A stretch of DNA of 64,000 nucleotides, taken from NCBI RefSeq assembly GCF_000718135.1, contig NZ_JOEM01000002.1:124001-188000 (forward strand). The letters run 5' to 3'. Made by a program: the position numbers and the translations under genes. Position 1 is the stretch's first letter; every line of letters begins with the position of its first letter. The notes under the pieces were generated by a model. That model was not told the DNA's origin and made no database searches. It worked only from the letters and a program-made list of their open reading frames with translations. The DNA is from Streptomyces cyaneofuscatus (lineage in GTDB: Bacteria > Actinomycetota > Actinomycetes > Streptomycetales > Streptomycetaceae). This document shows positions 41,323 through 48,974 of the stretch, one piece after another.

Positions 41323-41386
41323 GGCTTGGGGGAACTGGGCAGTGGCGTCGACCTTGCGCCGGATCGAACCCATTTGAGTGGTACTG

Positions 41387-41415
41387 CGCAACCGATCGGG
41401 ACCCCCGGCAGTTGA
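41387..41415 (+). promoter_or_regulatory. CGCAAC-N17-AGTTGA promoter-like element of the third rodlin
   Basis: CGCAAC (41387-41392) and AGTTGA (41410-41415) resemble the first rodlin's element with one extra spacer base. AGTTGATCAG is identical in both, and the following CG(T/C)TCC(A/G)C...ACGGG is also related, so the two leaders share ancestry. Confidence 0.5.
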
Positions 41416-41456
41416 TCAGTACGTTCCACAACGGGACGCTCCGAAAGGTGAAGTTG

Positions 41457-41864
41457 ATGAAGAAGATGATGGCCGGCGCTGCAGTGGCCGTGTCCCTGCT
41501 CGGTCTGTCCGCAGTCGCGGCTCCCACGGCCATGGCGATCGGCAACGACGGTGGCACCACCACCGTCAACGGCAACGGTGCCGAGTCGGAGATCGGCAAC
41601 GCCGAGACCGAGGGCGACTGGAGCCCGCAGAACCAGCTCGTCCAGGGCACCCTGAACAAGCTCTGCGTCGGCCTGCCCGCCAAGGTCAACGTCGGTTCGC
41701 TCATCGGCCTCGTGCCGATCACGGTCCAGGACATCAACGTCCTGTCCAACCCGCAGAACCAGCAGTGCACCGACAACTCCACCCAGGCGAAGGGCGACGA
41801 GCCGCTGTCGCACATCCTGGACGACATCCCGGTCCTCTCGGGCAACGGCGTCGGCAACAACTGA
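41457..41864 (+). CDS. Rodlin, third and more divergent copy
   Basis: A 135-residue precursor with a signal peptide ending APTAMA. The mature part keeps the rodlin blocks [39 protein letters not shown] and [19 protein letters not shown]. It differs at many sites from the other two (for example [20 protein letters not shown]). Both cysteines are kept. ATG 41457 is chosen for GAAAGG at 41443-41448, 8-nt spacing; GTG 41448 overlaps that site. A very strong hairpin follows. Confidence 0.95.
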   Translation: MKKMMAGAAVAVSLLGLSAVAAPTAMAIGNDGGTTTVNGNGAESEIGNAETEGDWSPQNQLVQGTLNKLCVGLPAKVNVGSLIGLVPITVQDINVLSNPQNQQCTDNSTQAKGDEPLSHILDDIPVLSGNGVGNN

Positions 41865-41961
41865 CGCGACGCAGCCTGACGTTCCGAGCGCGGGCGGTCC
41901 GGGGGTCACTCCCAGGGCCGCCCGCCCTCGTTGTCACGGCACCGCGCCCGTCGCTCCACCG

Positions 41962-42011
41962 GACACGGCGATGCCCACCACTCCACGGGGGGTGGTGGGC
42001 ATCGCCGTGTC
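41962..42011. terminator. 20-bp perfect hairpin between convergent genes
   Basis: 41962-41981 pairs without mismatch with 41992-42011 around a 10-base loop (arms begin GACACGGCGATG). It stands between the third rodlin (+) and the DUF5949-like gene (-), so it probably terminates both. Confidence 0.85.
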
Positions 42012-42043
42012 CCGGTGACCCGGGGGGAGGGCCGGCCGGAGGA

Positions 42044-42544
42044 TCAGCCGAGGGAGCGGACCGGGAGCAGGCAGTGGGCGGCGGAGCGGACGACCTCCTC
42101 GTCCGCCGCGAAGGCCCGCAGCTGGTCCTCGCTGACCGGCTGCCCCGGAACGGCCTCCGGCCACGGGGTCGTGGCGAACATGCCGTACACCTGGCCCTGT
42201 CCCAGCGCGGCCGCGAGCCACTCCGCGGGGGCCGGGTACTGCGCCTTGAGGTGAGGCATCGTCAGCACGGCCTGGCCCGCCTGGACGAGGAGCTTCGCCT
42301 GGATCCCCGGGGCCTCGGCCGCGTCCTGGATCGGGCCGCCGACCTGGAGGCCCGCCCGCCCCAGCGCGATGCGCAGCGCGTTGCTGCCGGCCTCCGGTCC
42401 GTCCTGCCCGTCGCCCAGCGAGTAGGCGAGGAGGTAGGCGGTGTCCTGGTCGGCGTCGGGCTGCCGACTGCTCCAGCCGATCAGGATCTGGGTGCCCAAC
42501 TGGGCCGGTGTGAACGTGCCGGAGGTGGTCTGAGGTGTGGTCAT
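42044..42544 (-). CDS. DUF5949-like cytosolic protein
   Basis: A 166-residue soluble protein without signal peptide or membrane segments. Recognisable parts are LGTQILIGWSSRQPDADQDT, AYLLAYSLGDGQDGPEAGSN and VYGMFATTPWPEAVPGQPVS. I associate this pattern with DUF5949, a streptomycete family of unknown role, with moderate certainty. ATG 42544 is chosen as the start of the conserved part; the longer frame upstream lacks a ribosome site. Confidence 0.75.
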   Translation of the reverse strand: MTTPQTTSGTFTPAQLGTQILIGWSSRQPDADQDTAYLLAYSLGDGQDGPEAGSNALRIALGRAGLQVGGPIQDAAEAPGIQAKLLVQAGQAVLTMPHLKAQYPAPAEWLAAALGQGQVYGMFATTPWPEAVPGQPVSEDQLRAFAADEEVVRSAAHCLLPVRSLG

Positions 42545-42661
42545 GACCGGCACCCTAACGGCCACGGACCGGTCGGTATGCATGCGTATCACCCGATCGT
42601 GGGAGATCAGGGAAATCGGGGAGATCGCCGGGCAACTTCGGTGCGGGCGCCGGAAAACCCG

Positions 42662-42692
42662 TTGACGCCGCCGGGAGCGGCGGGGCTAAGCT
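42662..42692 (+). promoter_or_regulatory. Candidate vegetative-type promoter upstream of rsgA
   Basis: TTGACG (42662-42667) and TAAGCT (42687-42692) are 19 bases apart. The spacer is slightly long for a main-sigma promoter, but both boxes are good. Transcription would start just before the 15-bp repeats. Confidence 0.45.
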
Positions 42693-42703
42693 CTGCCGCG
42701 TAA

Positions 42704-42748
42704 GGACCCAGGGAATCGGGACCCGAGGAATCGGGACCCGAGGAATCA
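42704..42748. repeat. Three tandem 15-bp repeats in the rsgA leader
   Basis: GGACCCAGGGAATCG, GGACCCGAGGAATCG and GGACCCGAGGAATCA follow one another directly at 42704, 42719 and 42734. They end where an AGGAGGT ribosome-binding-type sequence begins, so copy number would set the leader length. Confidence 0.9.
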
Positions 42749-42764
42749 GGAGGTGAGGACATTG

Positions 42765-42836
42765 ATGACTGTCGTTGTGGTGGGCACTGCCCACAACCAG
42801 AAGAGCATCGTTCTCACCCCCGTGGCCACCGGCTGA
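42765..42836 (+). CDS. Possible 23-residue leader ORF before rsgA
   Basis: ATG 42765 opens a 23-codon frame (MTVVVVGTAHNQKS to PVATG), stop TGA 42834. A strong AGGAGGT lies upstream, 11 nt from this ATG, or 7 nt from an in-frame TTG at 42762. Inside the frame GTGGGCA-C-TGCCCAC (42780-42794) is a perfect palindrome. The frame ends 62 nt before rsgA. It may be a regulatory leader; no family is recognised and chance cannot be excluded. Confidence 0.4.
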   Translation: MTVVVVGTAHNQKSIVLTPVATG

Positions 42837-42898
42837 TCCACTTCACGTATCTCCCGCGCCGACAGCGCGGTGCCGGGGCCCCCTGTGAAGGGTTTCCC

Positions 42899-44056
42899 TT
42901 GTCTTTCTCGTTTCTTCCGGTTCCGTCCTCCTCGCACCCGCTGGCTCCGTACGGCTGGGACGACGACTGGGCGGCCGCCTTCTCCCCCTATGCCGAGCAG
43001 GGTCTCGTCCCGGGGCGTGTCGTGCGGGTGGACCGCGGTCAGTGCGACGTGATCACCCCCGACGGCCCGGTCCGGGCCGACACCGCGTTCGTGGTGCCGC
43101 GCGACCCGATGCGGATCGTCTGCACCGGTGACTGGGTGGCGCTCGACGCGGACGGCGATCCGCGGTTCGTCCGTACGCTGCTGCCGCGCCGGACCGCCTT
43201 CGTCCGCTCGACCTCCTCGGAACGGTCCGAGGGGCAGGTGCTCGCCACCAACATCGACCACATCGTCATCTGCGTCTCGCTCGCCGTCGAGCTGGACCTC
43301 GGGCGGATCGAGCGCTTCCTCGCGCTCGCCCTGTCCAGCTCCGAGGGCGCCGCGCTGCTGGGCGGCGGATACGGCCCCGGGGAGCACCGGCCGGAGCCGA
43401 TCGTGCTGCTCACCAAGGCCGACCTGGTGCCCGACGCGGTCACTCTGTCCCACCTCGTCCAGGACATCGAGGCCATCGCGCCCGGCGTCCAGGTCCACCC
43501 CGTCAGCTCCACCACCGGTGAGGGGCTCGACGTGCTCGGCGCCGTCGTCTCCGGCGGTACGAGCGTGCTCCTCGGCGTCTCCGGCGCCGGCAAGTCCACC
43601 CTGGCCAACACCCTGCTCGGCCGGGACGAGATGGAGGTGCGGGCGGCCCGGGACGTCGACGGCAAGGGCCGGCACACCACGACCACCCGCAACCTCCTCG
43701 TCCTGCCGCAGGGGGGCGTCCTCATCGACACCCCCGGGCTGCGCGGGGTCGGCCTCTTCGACGCCGGGACCGGGGTCGGCGAGCTCTTCTCCGAGATCGA
43801 GGAGCTGGCGGCCCGGTGCCGGTTCCACGACTGCGCCCACCGCAGCGAGCCCGGGTGCGCAGTCCTCGCCGCGCTGGAGGACGGCACCCTGCCCGACCGG
43901 CGGCTGGAGAGCTACCGCAAGCTGCTGCGCGAGAACCAGCGGATCGTCGCCAAGACCGACGCCCGGGTGCGCTCGGAGATCCTCAAGGACTGGAAGCGCA
44001 AGGGTGCCGAGGGGCGCGCGGCGATGCAGGCCAAGCGCGGGGGCCGGGTGCGGTAG
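42899..44056 (+). CDS. rsgA: Ribosome small-subunit-dependent GTPase A
   Basis: RsgA is a circularly permuted GTPase that helps late 30S maturation. The 385-residue protein shows the OB-fold start and then motifs in permuted order: G4 LLTKADLV, G5 VSSTTGEG, G1 GVSGAGKST, G3 DTPGLRGVG. The zinc knuckle CRFHDCAHRSEPGC follows. TTG 42899 is used because GAAGGG at 42887-42892 gives 6-nt spacing and no better start exists upstream. The N-terminus is longer than in E. coli, as in other actinobacteria. Confidence 0.93.
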   Translation: MSFSFLPVPSSSHPLAPYGWDDDWAAAFSPYAEQGLVPGRVVRVDRGQCDVITPDGPVRADTAFVVPRDPMRIVCTGDWVALDADGDPRFVRTLLPRRTAFVRSTSSERSEGQVLATNIDHIVICVSLAVELDLGRIERFLALALSSSEGAALLGGGYGPGEHRPEPIVLLTKADLVPDAVTLSHLVQDIEAIAPGVQVHPVSSTTGEGLDVLGAVVSGGTSVLLGVSGAGKSTLANTLLGRDEMEVRAARDVDGKGRHTTTTRNLLVLPQGGVLIDTPGLRGVGLFDAGTGVGELFSEIEELAARCRFHDCAHRSEPGCAVLAALEDGTLPDRRLESYRKLLRENQRIVAKTDARVRSEILKDWKRKGAEGRAAMQAKRGGRVR

Positions 44057-44143
44057 CCCGCAGCCCGTCCGGTTCGAGATCACGCTTCGACGTCCGAAAA
44101 CCGCGAGTGCGGCAGCGGCGGCTGCCGCACACTGGACGGTGTG

Positions 44144-45574
44144 ATGGACGACCGGACCAGGTACGAGGCGGTGAGCAGCCGCGACGCACGGTTCGACGGC
44201 GCGTTCTTCTTCGCCGTCGTGACCACCGGCATCTACTGCCGGCCGAGCTGCCCCGCCGTCACCCCCAAACGCGCCAACGTGCGCTTCTACCCGACGGCGG
44301 CCGCCGCACAGGCGGGCGGCTTCCGGGCCTGCCGGCGGTGCCGCCCCGACGCCGTGCCCGGCTCCGCCGAGTGGAACGTCCGCGCCGATGCCGTCGGCCG
44401 CGCCATGCGGCTGATCGGCGACGGCGTGGTGGACCGCGAGGGCGTCCCCGGCCTCGCCGGGCGGCTCGGCTACAGCGCCCGGCAGGTCCAGCGCCAGCTC
44501 AACGCCGAGCTGGGCGCCGGACCCGTCGCGCTCGCCCGCGCCCAGCGCTCCCACACCGCCCGGGTCCTCCTCCAGACCACCGGCCTGCCCGTCACCGAGA
44601 TCGCCTTCGCGGCCGGGTTCGCCAGCGTGCGCCAGTTCAACGACACCATCCGCCGGATCTACGCCCGCACCCCCAGCGCCCTGCGCGCGGAGGCCGGGAC
44701 CGGGCTCGGCGGGGGCCGGGGAGCGGGGCTGCGGGCCGGGATCCCGCTACGGCTCGCCCATCGGGGCCCGTACGCCGCCGGCGCCCTGTTCGACCTGCTG
44801 GGGGATGGGGCCGTGGACCGGGTCGAGGAGATGGCCGGGGATCCGGGGCGCCGCACCTACCGGCGTACGCTGCGGCTGCCGTACGGGACCGGGATCGCCG
44901 CCGTCGACGAGGGATCGCCAGGACCGTGGCTGGAGGCCCGGATCCACCTCACCGACCTGCGCGACCTGACCACCGCCGTACAGCGGCTGCGGCGCCTGTT
45001 CGACCTGGACGCCGATCCGTACGCCGTCGACGAGGCCCTGGCCGCCGATCCCCGGCTCGCCCCGCTGGTCGCCGCCCGCCCCGGGCTGCGCTCGCCGGGG
45101 GCGGCGGACCCGGAGGAGGAGGCCGTACGGGCACTGGTGGGGCGGGACCGGGCGGCAGAGCTGGTCGAGCGGTACGGGAAGGTGCTGGACGTGCCGTGCG
45201 GCGCGCTCACCCATGTGTTCCCCGAGCCGGGCGTCCTGGCCGGGGCCGTCACCGACCCCGCCCTGCGGACCCTGACCGCCGCGCTCGCCGACGGGGAGCT
45301 GCGGCTGGACGCGGGGGCCGACCGGGAGGAGGCGGAGCGGGCGCTCGGCACGCTGCCCGGGGTGGACCGGCGGAGCGCCGCGCTGATCCGGATGCGGGCG
45401 CTCGGGGACCCGGATGTCGACCCCTACGGGACAGCGGGGGCCGAGCGGTGGCGGCCGTGGCGCTCGTACGCCGTACGCCATCTGGAGACGGCCGCCCGTC
45501 AGCCCCAGATCAGCGCGCCCAGCCAGGCCCCCGCCACCAGCAGGCACGCGAAGAGCTCCACCAGCACCGCGTAG
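44144..45574 (+). CDS. Ada-AlkA fusion with a damaged glycosylase active site
   Basis: A 476-residue three-part protein. The Ada metal domain comes first (GIYCRPSCPAVTPKRANVRF, with CRRC later), then an AraC-type DNA-binding region (AGRLGYSARQVQRQL and TEIAFAAGFASVRQFNDTIR), then an AlkA-like 3-methyladenine glycosylase part. In AlkA the hairpin PGIGxWTA is followed by a loop holding the catalytic Asp; here the hairpin reads PGVDRRSA. The stretch between LGDPDV and ERWRPWRSYA is about 16 residues shorter than in E. coli AlkA and has lost that region. Base-excision activity is therefore doubtful. The last 25 codons overlap the convergent DUF456 gene and look non-native. Confidence 0.85.
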   Translation: MDDRTRYEAVSSRDARFDGAFFFAVVTTGIYCRPSCPAVTPKRANVRFYPTAAAAQAGGFRACRRCRPDAVPGSAEWNVRADAVGRAMRLIGDGVVDREGVPGLAGRLGYSARQVQRQLNAELGAGPVALARAQRSHTARVLLQTTGLPVTEIAFAAGFASVRQFNDTIRRIYARTPSALRAEAGTGLGGGRGAGLRAGIPLRLAHRGPYAAGALFDLLGDGAVDRVEEMAGDPGRRTYRRTLRLPYGTGIAAVDEGSPGPWLEARIHLTDLRDLTTAVQRLRRLFDLDADPYAVDEALAADPRLAPLVAARPGLRSPGAADPEEEAVRALVGRDRAAELVERYGKVLDVPCGALTHVFPEPGVLAGAVTDPALRTLTAALADGELRLDAGADREEAERALGTLPGVDRRSAALIRMRALGDPDVDPYGTAGAERWRPWRSYAVRHLETAARQPQISAPSQAPATSRHAKSSTSTA

Positions 45575-45981
45575 CCCGTCGCCCGCATCACCGAGCGCAC
45601 CGACGTCCAACCCGCGCCACGGCTGCCCAGCCGCAGCCGCTCCGCCCCGTAGATCGCCCCCACGAACCCGGCGATGCCGCCGATCACGGGCACCACGAAG
45701 AAGCCCACGATCCCCGCCACCCCGCCGATCATCACCGTCCGGCGGGGCGCGCCCGACTCACCCGGGCGGCGCGGCGGCAGCAGCGGCTTCAGGGCCTGGT
45801 TCAACAGCATGAGGGCCGTTGCGCCGATCAGGACGCCCCAGGCCGTCGCGGTCATGTCCGTCAGCGCCCACCACAGCACCGCCGCCCAGACGATCGCCTG
45901 GCCCGGCACGCCCGGTACCAGGACCCCGACCAGGCCCAGCAGCATGACCAGGCCCACGCCGACGAGCTGCCACACACCCAT
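45499..45981 (-). CDS. DUF456-family membrane protein
   Basis: A 160-residue integral membrane protein with about four helices. The DUF456 pattern is LVGVLVPGVPGQAIVWAAVL, then MIGGVAGIVGFFVVPVIGGI and VGAIYGAERLRLG. The function of the family is unknown. Its stop lies 76 bp inside the convergent Ada-AlkA gene, and it reads away from the regulator upstream. Confidence 0.9.
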   Translation of the reverse strand: MGVWQLVGVGLVMLLGLVGVLVPGVPGQAIVWAAVLWWALTDMTATAWGVLIGATALMLLNQALKPLLPPRRPGESGAPRRTVMIGGVAGIVGFFVVPVIGGIAGFVGAIYGAERLRLGSRGAGWTSVRSVMRATGYAVLVELFACLLVAGAWLGALIWG

Positions 45982-46017
45982 TCGACCAGCCTGCCGGAGA
46001 GCGCACCGCTCCGCGCG

Positions 46018-47046
46018 TCAGCGCACGCCCGCGACCTGCGCCGACGGGGGCGACCCGGGCGGAGCGGAACGGGCGACCCAGCCCCGCTCGTACGCGTGCC
46101 AGCCCAGCTGGAGCCGGGTGGAGACCCCGGTCAGCTCCATCAGCCCCTTGACCCGGCGCTGCACGGTCCGCAGCCCCAGCTCCAGCTGTTTGGCCACGCT
46201 GGCGTCGGTCAGCCCGGCCAGCAGCAGCGACAGGATCTCCAGATCGGTGGGGTCGGGTCCGACGCCGTCCTCACGCACCCCGCCACCGCCTTCACCCAGC
46301 CGCAGCGGCATGGCCTCCCGCCACACCGCCTCGAAGAGGCCCATGAGCGACTCCAGCAGCCCGCTGGCGTGCACGACCAGCGCGGCGGGCTCGGCGCCCC
46401 GCCCGGTCAGCGGCACCATCGCCGTGGTCCCGTCGGCGATCACCAGCTTCGTCGGCACCCGGTCGACCACCCGGCACTGCTCGTCCCGGCTCAGCGCGGC
46501 CGACAGCTCCAGGATCCCCGACGGCAGCGACAGCACCTCGCGCTCGACGACCACCCGGTAGACCACCCCGCGCGAGGCAGCCCGCTCCTCGGACTCGTTC
46601 TCCATGCCGGTCACCGCGATCGGCTTGCCGGTGACCAGGGCGCACACCTCGGACGCCGCGCCCAGCTGCAACTGGTGGAAGCGCTGGGCGACCGCCGCCG
46701 AACCGGTCACCACCTCCACCAGATCGTGCACCTCGGGCTCGCTCGCCTCCGCCCGGTACTCCGCGGCCAGCAGCGCGGACGCCAGCTCCGCCTGCTCCAG
46801 CTCGTGGCGCTGCTGGATCAGCAGGGCCCCCAGCGCCACGCCCGGCGGGGCCGCCACCCAGCGGCCGGGGCGGGCCGAGGACTGCGCGGCCAGGCCTTGC
46901 TGTTCCAGCCGCCGCAGCACCCGCTCGGCGTCCGCCTCCGGGAGCGACAGCCGGTGCGCGAGATCGGAGAGTTCCGCCGCTCCCGCCGCCACCAGCGCCC
47001 GGTACGCGGCTTCCTGCCTCTCGTCGAGACCCAGTGCCCCCAGCAT
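46018..47046 (-). CDS. Regulator with TrmB-like N-terminus and LuxR-type C-terminal helix-turn-helix
   Basis: A 342-residue transcription factor. The N-terminal winged helix (LGALGLDERQEAAYRALVAA with LSLPEADAERVLRRLEQQGL) is TrmB-like. The middle part probably senses a ligand. The C-terminus (PTDLEILSLLLAGLTDASVA, KQLELGLRTVQRRVKGLMEL) is a LuxR/GerE-type DNA-binding domain. ATG 47046 has GGAGG at 8-nt spacing; the upstream extension is not protein-like. The target is unknown. It diverges from the PP2C-like gene. Confidence 0.85.
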   Translation of the reverse strand: MLGALGLDERQEAAYRALVAAGAAELSDLAHRLSLPEADAERVLRRLEQQGLAAQSSARPGRWVAAPPGVALGALLIQQRHELEQAELASALLAAEYRAEASEPEVHDLVEVVTGSAAVAQRFHQLQLGAASEVCALVTGKPIAVTGMENESEERAASRGVVYRVVVEREVLSLPSGILELSAALSRDEQCRVVDRVPTKLVIADGTTAMVPLTGRGAEPAALVVHASGLLESLMGLFEAVWREAMPLRLGEGGGGVREDGVGPDPTDLEILSLLLAGLTDASVAKQLELGLRTVQRRVKGLMELTGVSTRLQLGWHAYERGWVARSAPPGSPPSAQVAGVR

Positions 47047-47241
47047 CTCCCGACCCTCCCCGGGTGTGGTGATCGCGCGTCGCAGCGCCCGTTCCGGCCG
47101 GTTCGCCGTGGCGGAAAAGGGCCACGGCGTAAACCCGCCGCGCACATCATCCCCTGTACCCCTGGTCCCTCTGCCAGTCTTGCGCCACTCCGGTACCGGC
47201 GACAGCCCCGGCGACCTGCACATCCGATGATCACACCGACC

Positions 47242-47289
47242 GGTCCGCCGGGCGTCCTTCCCGTGGGGGGTGGGGCCGCCCGGCGGACC
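47242..47289. other. Long hairpin within the 309-bp divergent gap 47047-47355
   Basis: GGTCCGCCGGGCG (47242-47254) pairs perfectly with CGCCCGGCGGACC (47277-47289). The gap separates two divergent genes, so this is not an obvious terminator for either. It would lie in or near the upstream region of the PP2C-like gene. I found nothing else recognisable in the gap. Confidence 0.6.
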
Positions 47290-47355
47290 TCATGTGCGAG
47301 CCACTTTTTCCTGATGTCCCGTTTTCGGGCGGCCTTCGCGGTGGACAATAAGGGC

Positions 47356-48855
47356 ATGAGTCAGCAGGGGGAGAAGCCCGCCGCCCATGAGGACGACTGG
47401 TGGCGGAAGCTGTACGACGAGACCGCGCCGGACACCGGTCCGAGCAGTGCGCCCGACAGCCTCGACGACCGCTTCGACTCCGTGTCGGACACGGTGAGTG
47501 AGGCGGTGGAGCCGGAGTCGGAGCGGGAGCCGGAGCCGTTGCCGGAGGTGAGACCGGATCCCCGCACAGCCTGGGACCCCTACCGCGAGCAGGCGCCACC
47601 GTCCGAAGAGCCGGAGCGAAAGCCGGAGCCGGAGCGAGAGCCGGAGCCGGTCCCGGTCGCCACTCAGGCCGCCGTCCCCGGTCCCCGTAACACCGTCTTC
47701 CCCGCTCCCTGGGAAGCCCCCGCCGGTCCGCCCGGCCCCCGCACCTTCGCCGTGCCGAAGCCGCCCGAGCCCGAGCCGCCGCCCGCGTCGCTCACCCCGC
47801 CCGCCGCCGGACCCGTCACCGCGCCCGACCCTGTCGCCCTGCATGAACTCCCCCCGGACTGGGCCGCGAGCGACGCCCCGGCCGATGGCGGCGGCGGGGC
47901 CCGGCCCCTCGTCGGCCATCTGGGGGACCGGCCGCCCACCTATGACGCCGAGCCCGCCGCCCTGCCCGCCGCCACCTCGGAGAACCTGGACGCCCTGGTC
48001 CCCGACACCGTGCTGGACGGCGCGCGGTACGGGACGTACACCCTGCGGGCCGCCTCCGTCCGGGGCGACTCCGCCCGGTTCCGCGGTGAGCCCCGGCGCG
48101 ACGCGCTGCTCACCGCCCGGTTCGGGGCGGCCGAGAGCGCCCTCGTGCTCGTCGCCGTGGCCGGGGGCGTACGGGGCGGCGAGGGGGCGCATCTCGCGGC
48201 GGCCGACGCCTGCCGGTGGATCGGCGGCGCGGTGGCCCGCAGCCACGCCCGGCTCTCCGAGGACATAAGGGCGGGCCGCCGGGCCGACCTGAAGTCGGGG
48301 CTGCACCGGCTCACCGACCGGACGTACGGCAAGCTCCGGGCCCGGGCCGCCGAACTCGGCCTCGAACCGGGGGAGTACACCACCAGCCTGCGGTGCCTGC
48401 TGCTCTCCGCCGACCCCGACTGCCGTACCAGGGTCTTCTTCGGCGTCGGCAGCGGTGGTCTGTTCCGGCTCCGCGACGGGCTCTGGCAGGACCTGGAGCC
48501 CGTGATTCCGGAGCAGGCCGCGTCCGGGGTGAGCGAGGAGGGGCCGGACGGTGACCGGCTGACCATGGACCTCCAGATCACCACGCCCCCGTCCCCGTAC
48601 AGCGACGGCCCCGCCCCGCCGCCCGCCGAACTCTTCCGGTTCCGGGCCTCCGTGGCCCGCCCGGGCGACACGCTGCTGCTGTGCAGCAACGGGTTCGCCG
48701 AGCCGATGCGCGGCGAACCGGAGCTTCCCGACGAGCTCGCGGAGCGCTGGGGGCCGCCGGGGCCGCCCGGACTGCCGGCTTTCCTCGCCGACACCCAGCT
48801 CCGCATCAAGGGGTACGCCGACGACCGCACGTGCGCGGCCGTCTGGGAGGCGTAA
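47356..48855 (+). CDS. PP2C-like protein, probable pseudophosphatase
   Basis: A 499-residue protein. The first about 200 residues are acidic and Pro/Glu-rich (PEREPEPVP-type runs) and probably disordered. The rest follows the PPM/PP2C order, but key metal ligands are changed. DGMGG reads GGVRGG (VAVAGGVRGGEG), the GDSR motif reads GSGG (FGVGSGGLFRLRDG) and CSDG reads CSNG (LLLCSNGFAE); only the last DDRT is normal. Catalysis is unlikely. It may bind a partner or phosphoprotein. ATG 47356 is chosen where the protein-like sequence begins; the much longer open frame upstream is a GC-rich shadow across other genes. Confidence 0.85.
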   Translation: MSQQGEKPAAHEDDWWRKLYDETAPDTGPSSAPDSLDDRFDSVSDTVSEAVEPESEREPEPLPEVRPDPRTAWDPYREQAPPSEEPERKPEPEREPEPVPVATQAAVPGPRNTVFPAPWEAPAGPPGPRTFAVPKPPEPEPPPASLTPPAAGPVTAPDPVALHELPPDWAASDAPADGGGGARPLVGHLGDRPPTYDAEPAALPAATSENLDALVPDTVLDGARYGTYTLRAASVRGDSARFRGEPRRDALLTARFGAAESALVLVAVAGGVRGGEGAHLAAADACRWIGGAVARSHARLSEDIRAGRRADLKSGLHRLTDRTYGKLRARAAELGLEPGEYTTSLRCLLLSADPDCRTRVFFGVGSGGLFRLRDGLWQDLEPVIPEQAASGVSEEGPDGDRLTMDLQITTPPSPYSDGPAPPPAELFRFRASVARPGDTLLLCSNGFAEPMRGEPELPDELAERWGPPGPPGLPAFLADTQLRIKGYADDRTCAAVWEA

Positions 48856-48876
48856 CCGCGCACGCCGTGGGTTGAT

Positions 48877-48924
48877 GGATTCCGGAGGCCGCACGTCCGG
48901 CCGACGTTTCGGCCTCCGGAGTCC
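48877..48924 (+). terminator. Hairpin terminator after the PP2C-like gene
   Basis: GGATTCCGGAGGCCG (48877-48891) pairs with CGGCCTCCGGAGTCC (48910-48924) with one G-T pair, 21 nt after the stop and before poxB. Confidence 0.8.
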
Positions 48925-48974
48925 GGACAACCGACAGTGCACGGAGACACGGGGCAAGGGAAGGGCGCGCACCC

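Noticed and set aside
43816..47355. Very long open frame upstream of, and in frame with, the PP2C-like gene
   Set aside because: It runs through rsgA, Ada-AlkA, DUF456 and the regulator in other frames or antisense, is Arg/Pro-rich and has no family motifs. It is a shadow of high GC content.
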